64,000 nucleotides of DNA from Candidatus Nitronauta litoralis (GTDB lineage: Bacteria > Nitrospinota > Nitrospinia > Nitrospinales > Nitrospinaceae). Under the pieces are notes generated by a model. The model saw only the letters and a program-made list of their open reading frames with translations. It had not been told where the DNA came from and ran no database searches. This document shows positions 52,721-61,545 of the stretch, in pieces; position 1 is the first letter of the stretch; each line of letters opens with the position of its first letter. The DNA lies in NCBI GenBank assembly GCA_015698285.1, contig CP048685.1, positions 1,922,001 through 1,986,000 of the forward strand. The letters run 5' to 3'. A program made the position numbers and the translations under genes.

Positions 52721-53989
52721 ATGTCTCTTTGGAAAAAATTGACAGGTTGGGCCTCTTCAACGGAGAAAGAGGCACCGGAAAAATCTGCCCGGAAGGATAA
52801 TGGCAAGAACACCGGAGCGGTTGCCAAACAAGCGCTGACTGCGGAAGAAGCTGAAAAACTGAGGCGGCAGGTGGATGCCATGCAGGATGCGCTGAAAGTG
52901 AACCCTGAGGGTATGACCACGCATTATAAAATGGCGGAAACCTTGATGAAGCTGGAGCGCTATAGTGAAGCGCTCAAGTCTTTAAAGGCAGTGCTGGCAG
53001 TTGAACCGGATCATTCGTCAGCACTTTTTCATATAGCGGAATGTTACATGCATATTGGACGGGATGAACAGGCAATCGAAGTTCTTGAAGAGGCGCGCCA
53101 GAAAAACCCGGAGAGCCAGGCGCTGGTGAGGCAAATGGCACAGGCACAGACCAATCTTTGCATCACGGCGGGCAAATTAAAACGTTTCGAGGAGTCCGTC
53201 CTGCATTTCAAGGAAGCGGTAAAACTCGTTCCGGATTTTGGGCCGGCGCATCTTGCTATGGGAATCACTTTGTATCAACAGGGCCAGTACAACAAGGCAA
53301 TCAAACTTTTTGAAACGACCATGGAAATGGACCCCAACCTCAAGGTGGATGCGTATCATCATCTGGCCAGGTCCTACGCCAAAAAAGGGGAGACAAAAAA
53401 AGCGCTCAAATTTTTTGACCAGGCGATTCAGGTAGACCCCAAAGCAGCGGTGGTGCATAAAGACCTCGGCGAGTTCCATTTCAAACAGGGGAAATTTGAA
53501 GACGCCGTGACATCGCTGGAGAAGGCGCTCTCGATGAGCCCCAAATTGACGACCGATGCCTGGTTTAAATTGGGTGTTGCGCGGGTCCGGTTAAATCGTA
53601 TACGTGCTGCAGAAGAGCCTTTGCGCAAGGCCCTGGAAATTTCTCCGGACAACCATCAGGTGCAGGATGCCCTGACCGAGGTGTTGTATCGGATTCACCA
53701 GTTGCACCGGAAAGATGGCGATCCACTCGACAGCCTGAATCAATTGCGCGAGGCAGTGCGGCTAAACCCAACCCACGCCAAAGCTCAGTTTGCATTGGGT
53801 TTACTTTATGATCTTAAGAAGGATGGGAAGAGGGCGATCCAGCATCTTTTATTTGCCAAGAATTTTTTTCTGGAACAGAAAAACCGGGAGGGATTGACGC
53901 AGACAGTGAAAGTGCTCCCGGGAATGTATGAGAAGTACCAACTCACCTCAGAAGATTTTGAAAAACTCATCATGCCCAGCAGGCATTAG
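52721..53989 (+). CDS. tetratricopeptide-repeat protein
   Basis: A 422-residue soluble protein built mainly of TPR units from about residue 65 to 400: YKMAETLMKLERYSEALKSLKAVLAVEPDHSSALFHIAECYMHIGRDEQAIEVLEEA, AHLAMGITLYQQGQYNKAIKLFETTMEMDPN, and others, about nine in total. It starts with a short charged segment and no signal peptide, so it is probably cytoplasmic or peripherally membrane-associated. It should act as a protein-binding scaffold. Partner unknown; the convergent downstream gene also carries TPR-like repeats. Confidence 0.85.
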   Translation: MSLWKKLTGWASSTEKEAPEKSARKDNGKNTGAVAKQALTAEEAEKLRRQVDAMQDALKVNPEGMTTHYKMAETLMKLERYSEALKSLKAVLAVEPDHSSALFHIAECYMHIGRDEQAIEVLEEARQKNPESQALVRQMAQAQTNLCITAGKLKRFEESVLHFKEAVKLVPDFGPAHLAMGITLYQQGQYNKAIKLFETTMEMDPNLKVDAYHHLARSYAKKGETKKALKFFDQAIQVDPKAAVVHKDLGEFHFKQGKFEDAVTSLEKALSMSPKLTTDAWFKLGVARVRLNRIRAAEEPLRKALEISPDNHQVQDALTEVLYRIHQLHRKDGDPLDSLNQLREAVRLNPTHAKAQFALGLLYDLKKDGKRAIQHLLFAKNFFLEQKNREGLTQTVKVLPGMYEKYQLTSEDFEKLIMPSRH

Positions 53990-54011
53990 GTGCTCGCCAC
54001 AAAGACAGGGT

Positions 54012-55496
54012 TTAATTTGTTTCAGATTGTTTCAATTTGAATTTCCGGTCGTGCTCTTCCCCCTTGATTCGAATCCGTTCTGAAATTTTTTCGTGACCCT
54101 TTATGTTCGGGTCAAGCTCCAGCGCTTTGTCCAGGCTCATCCTGGCGGTAATAAAATATAAGTCCACACGACTGAGCGCATCAGCCAATGCCAGATGGTA
54201 TTCTGCATTTTCTGGTTCTAGAAAGAGGGCCGAACCGAAAGCCTGGGCGGCCTTTTCAAAGTTTTTGATTTTTAAAAACCTTTGTCCCTCCCGGAAAAAA
54301 TCTATTGATGATTTTTTGGATGGTGCCTGATATGAAAGTGTTTTAAAAAATTGGTTGATTAAAGCATTTGCAACTATCCGTTCCCCACAATAAATAGAGA
54401 GTCGACCTAAAAATCGAGAATGGCGAAAAAGAATAAAATTTTTAGATATTTTTCCGTCATTGCCCATTGGATTTTCACCTGAATAGACGACTATACCGTT
54501 CACCAAGTGTTTTTTGATTTTTCCCCTGGAAAAATTCATTCTAGGCACTAGGGATTGAACCCCTATTTTTTCATCGAACAATATATCGGTTAGTAACTCT
54601 TTATCTTCAGATTCGAAAAATGATTCCATAGTTTTTAAGGTGGGTTCAATAAATGAAAAATTTTTCAGGCCAATGCTGCAGACATGTTTTGGTGTTAAAT
54701 GTATAAACTCCAAAGATTTTTGAAGTTTTTCCTTGAAAGGTGTTTCTCCATAACTAACAACAGAAGAAACCTTCATCTCTTTTGGGATTTCGAATGAGAA
54801 TTCAATAGGTAAAGTAGTGATATCCCATTCTGAAAAGTCATTGGGTTCATGGATTTTCAGTTTTTTAAATTTGGGTTCGTGTTCAAGGCTGAATTGATAC
54901 ATCTTAAAGTCAATAAACATCCATAGCCAGATCCCCAAACAATATATAAAAATAACCAAAAATAGAGTCGTGATGTCCCGCATAGGCCTTCTAAATGGGA
55001 ACATTTCTTTTACTTGTGGTATGGAGAAAAACAGGCTGAAACCGAATAATGTAAAGAAATGAAGCAGGTAATACTTGAGGGCTATCATTTGGCCGTAAAA
55101 CAGGGCGCTATAAAAAAGAGAGGGCACAAAATAGATGACTATAGAGATAAAAAAGAAATAACGAGCCCAAGGCAACAAACGGAGTAGCCCCCACCCTGTA
55201 ATAATAAATCCAATGTCAGCCAGAATCTGAAAATTGAACTTATTTAATAAATCAATAGTCCCCATGTCCAGGGATTCATAAAACTTATTTCCATTTATAA
55301 TTAAATTAATTGCTGAAAATAAATTCCATAAACCAAAAATCAATGCGATTAATCCAATGGTCCTGGTTAACCCCTTGGCAAGGTGTTGAGGTAGATATAT
55401 ATTGTTGAGGTATTTGCTCATAGGAAATTTAAGATCAAAAAGAATATAGAAGTGTAAATTGAGCGTCACGAAGCAAAAAATAGGATAGGGCATCAT
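54012..55496 (-). CDS. AT-rich membrane protein with C-terminal TPR-like repeats
   Basis: A 494-residue protein I do not recognise. The N-terminal third has about five membrane helices (FGLWNLFSAINLIING, ADIGFIITGWGLLRLLPWA, YFFFISIVIYFVPSLFY, YYLLHFFTLFGFSLFF, FLVIFIYCLGIWLWMFI). The middle, about 220-390, is soluble (EFSFEIPKEMKVSSVVSYGE... IVVYSGENPMGNDGKISKNFIL). The end has TPR-like helices (FFREGQRFLKIKNFEKAAQAFGSALFLEPENAEYHLALADALS). The start is uncertain: ATG 55496 or ATG 55421 (MSKYLNN), neither with a good ribosome site. Base composition is visibly more AT-rich than the neighbours, which may reflect acquisition. Confidence 0.7.
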   Translation of the reverse strand: MMPYPIFCFVTLNLHFYILFDLKFPMSKYLNNIYLPQHLAKGLTRTIGLIALIFGLWNLFSAINLIINGNKFYESLDMGTIDLLNKFNFQILADIGFIITGWGLLRLLPWARYFFFISIVIYFVPSLFYSALFYGQMIALKYYLLHFFTLFGFSLFFSIPQVKEMFPFRRPMRDITTLFLVIFIYCLGIWLWMFIDFKMYQFSLEHEPKFKKLKIHEPNDFSEWDITTLPIEFSFEIPKEMKVSSVVSYGETPFKEKLQKSLEFIHLTPKHVCSIGLKNFSFIEPTLKTMESFFESEDKELLTDILFDEKIGVQSLVPRMNFSRGKIKKHLVNGIVVYSGENPMGNDGKISKNFILFRHSRFLGRLSIYCGERIVANALINQFFKTLSYQAPSKKSSIDFFREGQRFLKIKNFEKAAQAFGSALFLEPENAEYHLALADALSRVDLYFITARMSLDKALELDPNIKGHEKISERIRIKGEEHDRKFKLKQSETN

Positions 55497-55551
55497 TTAG
55501 GCAATAACCAATACTATATTTTCAAAAATTCAAACTTGATCAAACAAAAAA

Positions 55552-55590
55552 ACCTGCCCGGGCGGTGAGCCCGGACAGGTCCTTTTTTTT
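55552..55590. terminator. strong bidirectional terminator hairpin
   Basis: ACCTGYCCGGGC-type arms (55552-55563 and 55569-55580) form a 12-bp GC-rich stem with a short loop. It is flanked by seven A on the left and CCTTTTTTTT on the right, so it can act on either strand. On the minus strand it ends the DUF11 protein transcript, 37 nt after its stop. Confidence 0.9.
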
Positions 55591-55616
55591 CTAAACGCTA
55601 AATAAAACCTAGCGGT

Positions 55617-57248
55617 TTAGTAGATCGTTGTTGACTCGGTTTCTTCAACCGGTCGTGTGAGCTGATCGCTGTTCATGATGATCTTGAAACGTTGATCGCC
55701 CACAGCAGCAGCTTCCAGTTGAATCACCCAGGAAACAGTCTGCTTTGGCTCCAGAGAAAATGAACCGAAAGTCAGTGACTTGTCCGTATTTTCAATCGGA
55801 GTGTGACCCTGCGACGTGATGTACCGCATGTCCTCGAACGAACCGGTCAGGCGGATGTTGGTGGCAGGTCCGTTACCCTGATTGGTGACACGGATTTCGT
55901 ACTGAGTGGAATCGCCGATTTCCAGCGGATCCACGGAGTCGATGGCTTCCAGCAGAAGCGCTGGTACACCGACAACAGGCAAGCTGGCTGCGGCAGAGGC
56001 GGTGTTGACACAAACACCTTCAACAGAAGCATTGGCACCTGCGCTACCGGCAGAAGTAGCCACGAGAGTCATGGTCACATTGCGGGTACCGCCCGGGCGA
56101 ATGGAACCGAGATCCCAACTGACGGAACTTCCGGATTTGCTGCCGTTGTCACTGGCAGACCTGAAGGAAGCGTTGGACGGAATAGTGGCAACCAGGGTCG
56201 AACCATCCGCGTTACCGTCTCCAGTATTGGTCACTTCAAAGTTGTAGTCAATAGTACGTCCGATGATCTGCTTGTCACGTCCACCGGTCGTGGCCGTCAC
56301 TTTCAACTCAGGATTCAGGACCTTCACGTTAACGGAACCAGAATCAACCTGCACAGTACTTTTTGCTTCAGCACCTTCATAGAGTATAGCGGGAATTCCC
56401 TGACCGATACCGGAGAAGGTGTAGGCACCTGCTGCTTGTGAATCAACAACCGTGCGGATAGTTTTCTTCTCGCCCGGTGCAAGGTCTCCTGCATTTAACA
56501 TAAGAGGCTTGCCTTCTGGTGAAGTGTCTCCTGGAATGTTTGGCAGGATCACAACATTGTTCATATCGGTTTGTCCGGAGTTTTGAACCACAAACTCCAG
56601 TGGAATCACATCACAACGTAAAACTTCCTGCGGTGCAGACACGTTCAGCAGCAGACCTGGATCAACCACTTCCGTAGCGAGACACAGGTCGGGATGTTTG
56701 AAGTTTGCCTGGGTACAACAAGGAACAGAGTCTCCGTTCTCAGCCATCCCTCTTACGGTGATGATGCGTTTTTCTTTTGGCCCCATCTGACCCAGCGCCC
56801 ACGCGACTTTTTCTCCAGAGGTGTTGTATATGGCAGGATCCGTGGAAAGCACTTTAAAACTCTTTGGGAAGGTCTCAATGATGTTCACGTTTTCCAGTGC
56901 CACGTCTGAAAGGTTGGTCACCTCAATGGTGTATTCATAAGGCTGACCGCTGTAAACACGTTTTGGAAAGTGTTTTTCAATGAAAATGTTATAGCCGATT
57001 GATTGAGTTCCCCAACCATTGCCATCAAAAGAGGCCGCTCTGGGCTCAGATTCCACCGGAGACGGAATATAGTCTTCCTGGCATGGGCTATGGGGAAAAT
57101 AGCAGTCCCCTTTTGTTTTCGGGGGCAATGGGGGTCCATGATATGTCTGGGAACCTTCTTCTGTCTCCGCAATCGCTCCTATGGGAACTCCAAAGCCAAT
57201 TAAGGCCAGTGCAAGAATCGTCACCAAGGCTAAGCTTCTGTTTCTCAT
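55617..57248 (-). CDS. exported surface protein with DUF11-type repeats
   Basis: A 543-residue protein with a signal peptide (about 1-27, ending IGAIA). A Cys/Pro-rich segment with CYFPHSPCQEDY follows, then about four DUF11 (conserved repeat) beta-sandwich units: YSGQPYEYTIEVTNLSDVALENVNIIETFP near 95, VIPLEFVVQNSGQTDMNNVVI near 215, RTIDYNFEVTNTGDGNADGSTLVATIP near 325, and DSTQYEIRVTNQGNGPATNIRLTG near 450. DUF11 repeats occur in chlamydial OmcB and many surface proteins. Cysteines (CCTQ, CLATE, LRCDV, GVCVN) suggest disulfides. It probably belongs to the outer surface. A strong terminator follows the gene. Confidence 0.8.
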   Translation of the reverse strand: MRNRSLALVTILALALIGFGVPIGAIAETEEGSQTYHGPPLPPKTKGDCYFPHSPCQEDYIPSPVESEPRAASFDGNGWGTQSIGYNIFIEKHFPKRVYSGQPYEYTIEVTNLSDVALENVNIIETFPKSFKVLSTDPAIYNTSGEKVAWALGQMGPKEKRIITVRGMAENGDSVPCCTQANFKHPDLCLATEVVDPGLLLNVSAPQEVLRCDVIPLEFVVQNSGQTDMNNVVILPNIPGDTSPEGKPLMLNAGDLAPGEKKTIRTVVDSQAAGAYTFSGIGQGIPAILYEGAEAKSTVQVDSGSVNVKVLNPELKVTATTGGRDKQIIGRTIDYNFEVTNTGDGNADGSTLVATIPSNASFRSASDNGSKSGSSVSWDLGSIRPGGTRNVTMTLVATSAGSAGANASVEGVCVNTASAAASLPVVGVPALLLEAIDSVDPLEIGDSTQYEIRVTNQGNGPATNIRLTGSFEDMRYITSQGHTPIENTDKSLTFGSFSLEPKQTVSWVIQLEAAAVGDQRFKIIMNSDQLTRPVEETESTTIY

Positions 57249-57765
57249 TTATCTCTCCTTAGATTTTCAAATTTAAAAAATTAAATCAATAACGTGGGAG
57301 TAACCTGAACTACATAAACCGATGAAAATTGTTTGATAGTCTTTTGTTTGGAAGGGCAAGAATCAATTTATAAAGGCTTATAAAAATTTCAAGGCTTATA
57401 AGTAATCTCGAGCCTTAAATAATTTTTTTAGGTTGATATCTTTTAAGTATAACAGCGTTTAGGCTTAATTTATCAAGGGAAAACAGGGGTTTGTCGATAT
57501 TTTTTAAAGAAAATGATTTTCAAAAAGAGCGTTTCCTGGTGCATTGTTTTTGTGTTTGATTCATGTTTAAAAATTTTAAAAGAAAGTATTTTTGGAAAGA
57601 TTATGAAAAGAACTGAAAAATGCATTATTAAAAGTAGCACTCAAAATTCAGGGGCAATCCGCAAAGGAAATCATTACTTATAAAATTGAGGGTACTTGCC
57701 GATCCAGCCTTCTATTTATTCTCAAGATTGCTTTTAAAGGAGGGTTTTGATACAACCGCTAGACT
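57249..57765. other. 517-bp AT-rich divergent regulatory region
   Basis: No gene seen. It separates the DUF11 gene (minus) from glyQ (plus). Direct repeats AAGGCTTATA start at 57373 and 57391, with a related inverted GAGCCTTAA near 57410 and TAGGCTTAA near 57455. GAAAATGATTTTC near 57508 is a small palindrome. AAAGGAGGG at 57736-57744 is a good ribosome site but lies 21 nt from the glyQ ATG. Regulator binding is possible but not assignable. Confidence 0.45.
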
Positions 57766-58656
57766 ATGAATTTTCAAAATGTGATTCAGACATTAAATGG
57801 ATATTGGGGAGAACGCGGCTGTGTTCTTCAGCAACCCTACGACATTGAAGTTGGGGCGGGCACCTTCAACCCGGCAACTTTTCTCAGGGTTCTGGGGCCG
57901 GAGCCCTTTTCTGCTGCCTATGTTGAACCCTCTCGCCGTCCAACAGATGGTCGATATGGAGAAAACCCAAACCGGTTGCAGCATTACTATCAATATCAGG
58001 TCATTATGAAACCATCCCCAAAGGATGTGCAGGAGCAGTATCTGCAAAGCCTGGTGGCATTGGGAATCGACACGGACAAACACGACATCCGGTTTGTTGA
58101 AGACGATTGGGAGTCACCAACTCTGGGCGCCTGGGGACTGGGTTGGGAAGTATGGCTCGATGGAATGGAGATCACGCAGTTCACTTATTTTCAGCAGGTC
58201 GGTTCTATTGATCTGGACCCCATAAGTGTTGAACTCACCTACGGATTGGAACGTATCACCATGTACTTGCAGGACGTGGAAAACGTTTACGATCTGAAAT
58301 GGACGGATGAAGTTTCCTACGGTGATATCCATCTCGATACCGAAAGGCAGTTTTCTGAATACAATTTTGAAACATCCGATAAAGACAAACTGTTTCAATG
58401 GTTCAATATGTACGAAGAAGAAGCCCGTGCTCAGATCGAGCGGGGACTCGTCCTTCCCGCCTACGATTACACATTGAAATGTTCGCATGCATTCAATCTT
58501 CTGGACGCCCGGGGAGCCATCAGTGTGACCGAACGGACGGGTTATATTGGCCGCGTCCGCAAATTGGCAAGGCTCTGCGCAGAGGGTTACGTTCAGCATC
58601 GGGAAGCTCTGGGTCATCCTCTTCTGAAAAAAGAGACCGGTATTCCCGCCAGTTAA
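57766..58656 (+). CDS. glyQ: glycyl-tRNA synthetase alpha subunit
   Basis: Catalytic alpha chain of the heterotetrameric bacterial glycyl-tRNA synthetase. The 296-residue protein begins [19 protein letters not shown], then [66 protein letters not shown], all highly conserved in GlyQ. The rest matches full length ([48 protein letters not shown]). The beta-chain gene glyS, usually directly downstream, is not here; an iron-sulfur flavoprotein gene follows after 45 bp instead. It presumably lies elsewhere. Confidence 0.97.
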   Translation: MNFQNVIQTLNGYWGERGCVLQQPYDIEVGAGTFNPATFLRVLGPEPFSAAYVEPSRRPTDGRYGENPNRLQHYYQYQVIMKPSPKDVQEQYLQSLVALGIDTDKHDIRFVEDDWESPTLGAWGLGWEVWLDGMEITQFTYFQQVGSIDLDPISVELTYGLERITMYLQDVENVYDLKWTDEVSYGDIHLDTERQFSEYNFETSDKDKLFQWFNMYEEEARAQIERGLVLPAYDYTLKCSHAFNLLDARGAISVTERTGYIGRVRKLARLCAEGYVQHREALGHPLLKKETGIPAS

Positions 58657-58701
58657 TTAAATAGTTAGTGACGAAACAAAAATTTTAGCGACTCCCCCAT
58701 T

Positions 58702-60324
58702 ATGTCTCGAATTTCAGTTGCCAATTGGAAAGATTTAAAAGACAGGACCCCGGCTTATGCGCTGGTCGAAAATGTAGACCTGGTTGTGGTCCGTTATGAT
58801 GAAGAAGTGTCCGTCCTATACGGGCGCTGTCTGCACCGCGGAGCCCTGTTAGCCGACGGTAGTGTGAGTGGCGACAATCTTGTCTGCGGTGTGCATCATT
58901 GGGACTTCCGTTATGACACGGGAATCAGTGAGTATAATCCGGATGAAACCCTGGCCAAGTTCAGTGCCTGGATCGAAGACGGGAAAGTATGGGTCAATCC
59001 TGAAGAGATAGCGGAATGGGAAAAAGAAAATCCGCAGAACTTTGATCGGGAAGCTTACCTCGGGCTTTACGCTGATCATGAGGGGACCGATGCCGAGCCA
59101 CACGTTGGTTTGATCCAGAAGCTGGCCAGCGGAGGATTGGAAGCGGTTGGGGAACACGGACCCGTGGCAGCTATGGGTGTGCCGCGGGAAGAATTGCCTT
59201 TGTGGGATGACATTCAGATTGTGACAGCTCAACTGGCAACGTTGCCTCGTCTGGACCATGACCCTGTAGACACAGATGTTGTCATCGGACCCAACGCGAA
59301 AAAACCTCTTAAACTGGATATTCCGTTATTCGTTTCCGACATGAGTTTTGGTGCCTTGTCTGAAGAGGCAAAAATTTCTCTCGCCAAAGGTGCCCAGCTT
59401 GCTGGAACCGGGATTTGCTCCGGGGAGGGTGGCATGTTGCCGGAAGAACAGGAAGCCAACTCAAAATATTTTTATGAGCTGGCTTCGGGCCGGTTTGGCT
59501 ACTCCATGGATAGGGTCCAACGGTGCCAGGCGTTTCATTTTAAAGGTGGACAAGGTGCCAAGACAGGTACAGGCGGGCATCTGCCGGGCGAGAAAGTAAA
59601 AGGAAAGATTGCAGAGGTGCGCGGATTGAAAGAAGGCACCCCGGCTGTTTCGCCTCCACGTTTTCCTGACTGGACGGATATCAAGCCTATCCGGGATTTT
59701 GCGGAGGAGGTCCGGGAGGCCACCGGTGGTATCCCGATTGGTTACAAGTTATCTGCACAGCATATAGAAAACGACATTGATGCAGCGCTGGAGGTTGGTG
59801 TGGACTATATCATCCTCGATGGGCGTGGTGGCGGTACCGGTGCAGCCCCGCTATTGTTTCGTGACAATATCTCGGTGCCCACGATCCCGGCGCTGGCACG
59901 GGCCCGGAGACACCTGGATAAACTGAATAAAAAGGACATCACTCTTGTTATTACAGGAGGGTTGAGAACACCTGAAGATTTTGTCAAAGCCCTGGCTATG
60001 GGGGCTGATGCTATTGCCTTGTCCAATTCCGCGTTGCAGGCAATCGGTTGCCTCGGCATGCGGGCCTGCCACACAAACAATTGTCCGGTAGGGATCGCCA
60101 CCCAGAAGGAACATTTGCGCCAACGCATCGACATTGACAAGTCAGCCCAACAGCTCGCCAACTTTTTTGAGGGTGCGGTGGGTTTGATGAAGGTCCTGGC
60201 TCGCGCCTGTGGTTACACCCACTTGAACCAGTTCCAAAATTCAGACCTCACCACCTGGAAGTATGAAATGGCCCAACTCTCCGGCGTCCCCTTTGGAGGG
60301 TGCTCCGCTGATAATGGACATTGA
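58702..60324 (+). CDS. Rieske domain fused to a glutamate-synthase-like FMN domain
   Basis: A 540-residue redox protein. Residues about 1-105 form a Rieske 2Fe-2S domain with C43-L-H45 (GRCLHRGALL) and C62-x2-H65 (VCGVHHWDF). Residues about 175-530 are the FMN-binding domain of the glutamate synthase large chain: LFVSDMSFGALSEEAKISLAKGA, GICSGEGGMLPEE, GQGAKTGTGGHLPGEKV, ILDGRGGGTGAAP, and the 3Fe-4S cysteine pattern CLGMRACHTNNCPVGIATQ. The glutaminase domain and the C-terminal helix domain of GltB are missing. Electrons could pass from the Rieske cluster to 3Fe-4S and FMN. Substrate unknown; amination of 2-oxoglutarate is not assured. It lies next to glyQ on the same strand. Confidence 0.85.
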   Translation: MSRISVANWKDLKDRTPAYALVENVDLVVVRYDEEVSVLYGRCLHRGALLADGSVSGDNLVCGVHHWDFRYDTGISEYNPDETLAKFSAWIEDGKVWVNPEEIAEWEKENPQNFDREAYLGLYADHEGTDAEPHVGLIQKLASGGLEAVGEHGPVAAMGVPREELPLWDDIQIVTAQLATLPRLDHDPVDTDVVIGPNAKKPLKLDIPLFVSDMSFGALSEEAKISLAKGAQLAGTGICSGEGGMLPEEQEANSKYFYELASGRFGYSMDRVQRCQAFHFKGGQGAKTGTGGHLPGEKVKGKIAEVRGLKEGTPAVSPPRFPDWTDIKPIRDFAEEVREATGGIPIGYKLSAQHIENDIDAALEVGVDYIILDGRGGGTGAAPLLFRDNISVPTIPALARARRHLDKLNKKDITLVITGGLRTPEDFVKALAMGADAIALSNSALQAIGCLGMRACHTNNCPVGIATQKEHLRQRIDIDKSAQQLANFFEGAVGLMKVLARACGYTHLNQFQNSDLTTWKYEMAQLSGVPFGGCSADNGH

Positions 60325-60353
60325 TTTTTTTTCCCACCACCAAGCCGTAAAAA

Positions 60354-60827
60354 TTATTTAAAGAAATAGAAAATATCCCAGCTGTGTTCCCGGTTTTGTC
60401 TGGCGCGTTTTTGATTTTCATAACGGAACAATTTGATTCGACAGCGTTCTTCAGGCGATGAACCTTGAGGGCCGTTTTCCGGTCCCAGGTGAGGCCGGAT
60501 TTTCATGATGGCCGGGTAGGGCTCTTTAGTTCCTGAAATAATATCAAGGTCAATGAACCGGCGATTGCCTGCAATCAAATCGCCTTTGAATTTCAGTTTT
60601 AAATCTCTTCCGGAACGCACAATCAGCAGGGTGCCGTCTTTGCGGAATTCCAATTCCTTCTCTTCCAGAGAGGATGTGGTTTCTGCTTTCCAGACTCCTT
60701 CCAACCCCAAAGGGCACCCTCGCTTGCCCCATTCAGGGTCATTCCAGTCCAAAGCCCATGCAGATTGATACGGAAGTATTAGGAAAATCAATACGCTGGC
60801 AAGTTTTTGCGAAATTTTTAGAAACAT
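60354..60827 (-). CDS. small exported protein of unknown function
   Basis: A 157-residue protein with a signal peptide (MFLKISQKLASVLIFLILPY, cleaved after SAWA near 25). The mature part has GLEGVWKAETTSSLEEKELEFRKDGTLLIV, a lipocalin- or DUF-like beta start seen in many exported small proteins where a Trp-containing GxW is followed by a strand. Two cysteines (RGCPL, ERCRIK) may pair. ATG 60827 is preferred because GGAGG lies just upstream; a longer frame from 60863 is not convincing. It is divergent from the Tpx-like gene. Confidence 0.65.
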   Translation of the reverse strand: MFLKISQKLASVLIFLILPYQSAWALDWNDPEWGKRGCPLGLEGVWKAETTSSLEEKELEFRKDGTLLIVRSGRDLKLKFKGDLIAGNRRFIDLDIISGTKEPYPAIMKIRPHLGPENGPQGSSPEERCRIKLFRYENQKRARQNREHSWDIFYFFK

Positions 60828-60931
60828 GGGGCCTCCATTAAATTCAGTCTGGCACAAGAGCATGCCTTTTCATAAAATGGAGGGAGCCGACTCCATTTTA
60901 TATTCTTGAAAAAATACGAGGAGAAAACAGC

Positions 60932-61483
60932 ATGCCACGTTTAATATTTGCTTTCACCCTGTTTTTTGTTTTTGCGGTTTCCTGCCCGGCGCAATCCAGT
61001 GAAGTGATAAAAAACAAATTTGAAACGTTGAAGGTGGGTCAAAAATTACCGAATGCAAGATTGTTGCAGGATGGAAAGCCACAAGTAGAGCTTGACCAGC
61101 TAAAGGGTCGTGTCAAAATCATTAGCATCGTTCCTAAACTGAACACGCCGACTTGCGATGAACAGACCCATAAGTTCAGCGAGGAAAATGGCGGGCTTGA
61201 TCAAAAGCTTGATATTGTGACCATCAGTACCAATCCATCAGATGTTCAGACGGCGTTCGCCAAAAAAGCGAAAATTGGAAATATTTTGTTCTTGTCCGAT
61301 GCGCCGGAGTACGAGTTTGGAAAACGAACCGGGTTGATGTATCCCAACAGGAAATTCCTGATGCGTACGGTGATGGTCGTCGATGAAAAAAATATCATCC
61401 GCTATGTTGATTTTGTTGAAGGCGGTGGCCTACCGGATATACAGGGTGCGCTGAAAGCGGCAAATAAAGTTCTGACCAATTAA
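60932..61483 (+). CDS. exported thiol-peroxidase (Tpx)-like peroxiredoxin
   Basis: A 183-residue peroxiredoxin with a signal peptide (about 1-22). The catalytic region ISIVPKLNTPTCDEQTHKFSEE carries the Tpx pattern of Thr before the peroxidatic Cys (T72 and C75 in my numbering). FLSDAPEYEFGKRTGLM and RTVMVVDEKNIIRYVDFV follow. The resolving cysteine of Tpx (helix 3) is absent and no other Cys occurs in the mature part, so a one-Cys mechanism with an external reductant is inferred. Cys18 in AVSC could alternatively be a lipidation site, although the lipobox is poor. It should remove peroxides in the periplasm. Confidence 0.85.
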   Translation: MPRLIFAFTLFFVFAVSCPAQSSEVIKNKFETLKVGQKLPNARLLQDGKPQVELDQLKGRVKIISIVPKLNTPTCDEQTHKFSEENGGLDQKLDIVTISTNPSDVQTAFAKKAKIGNILFLSDAPEYEFGKRTGLMYPNRKFLMRTVMVVDEKNIIRYVDFVEGGGLPDIQGALKAANKVLTN

Positions 61484-61545
61484 TTTGGAATGAGCCTATT
61501 CAAATTTGGTTGAAAATATATAAAGGCAAGTGAATGGGGGGTGGT

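Noticed and set aside
57500-57520. GAAAATGATTTTC considered as a second Fur box
   Set aside because: Only a 13-bp weak palindrome in very AT-rich DNA, not positioned over a recognisable promoter.
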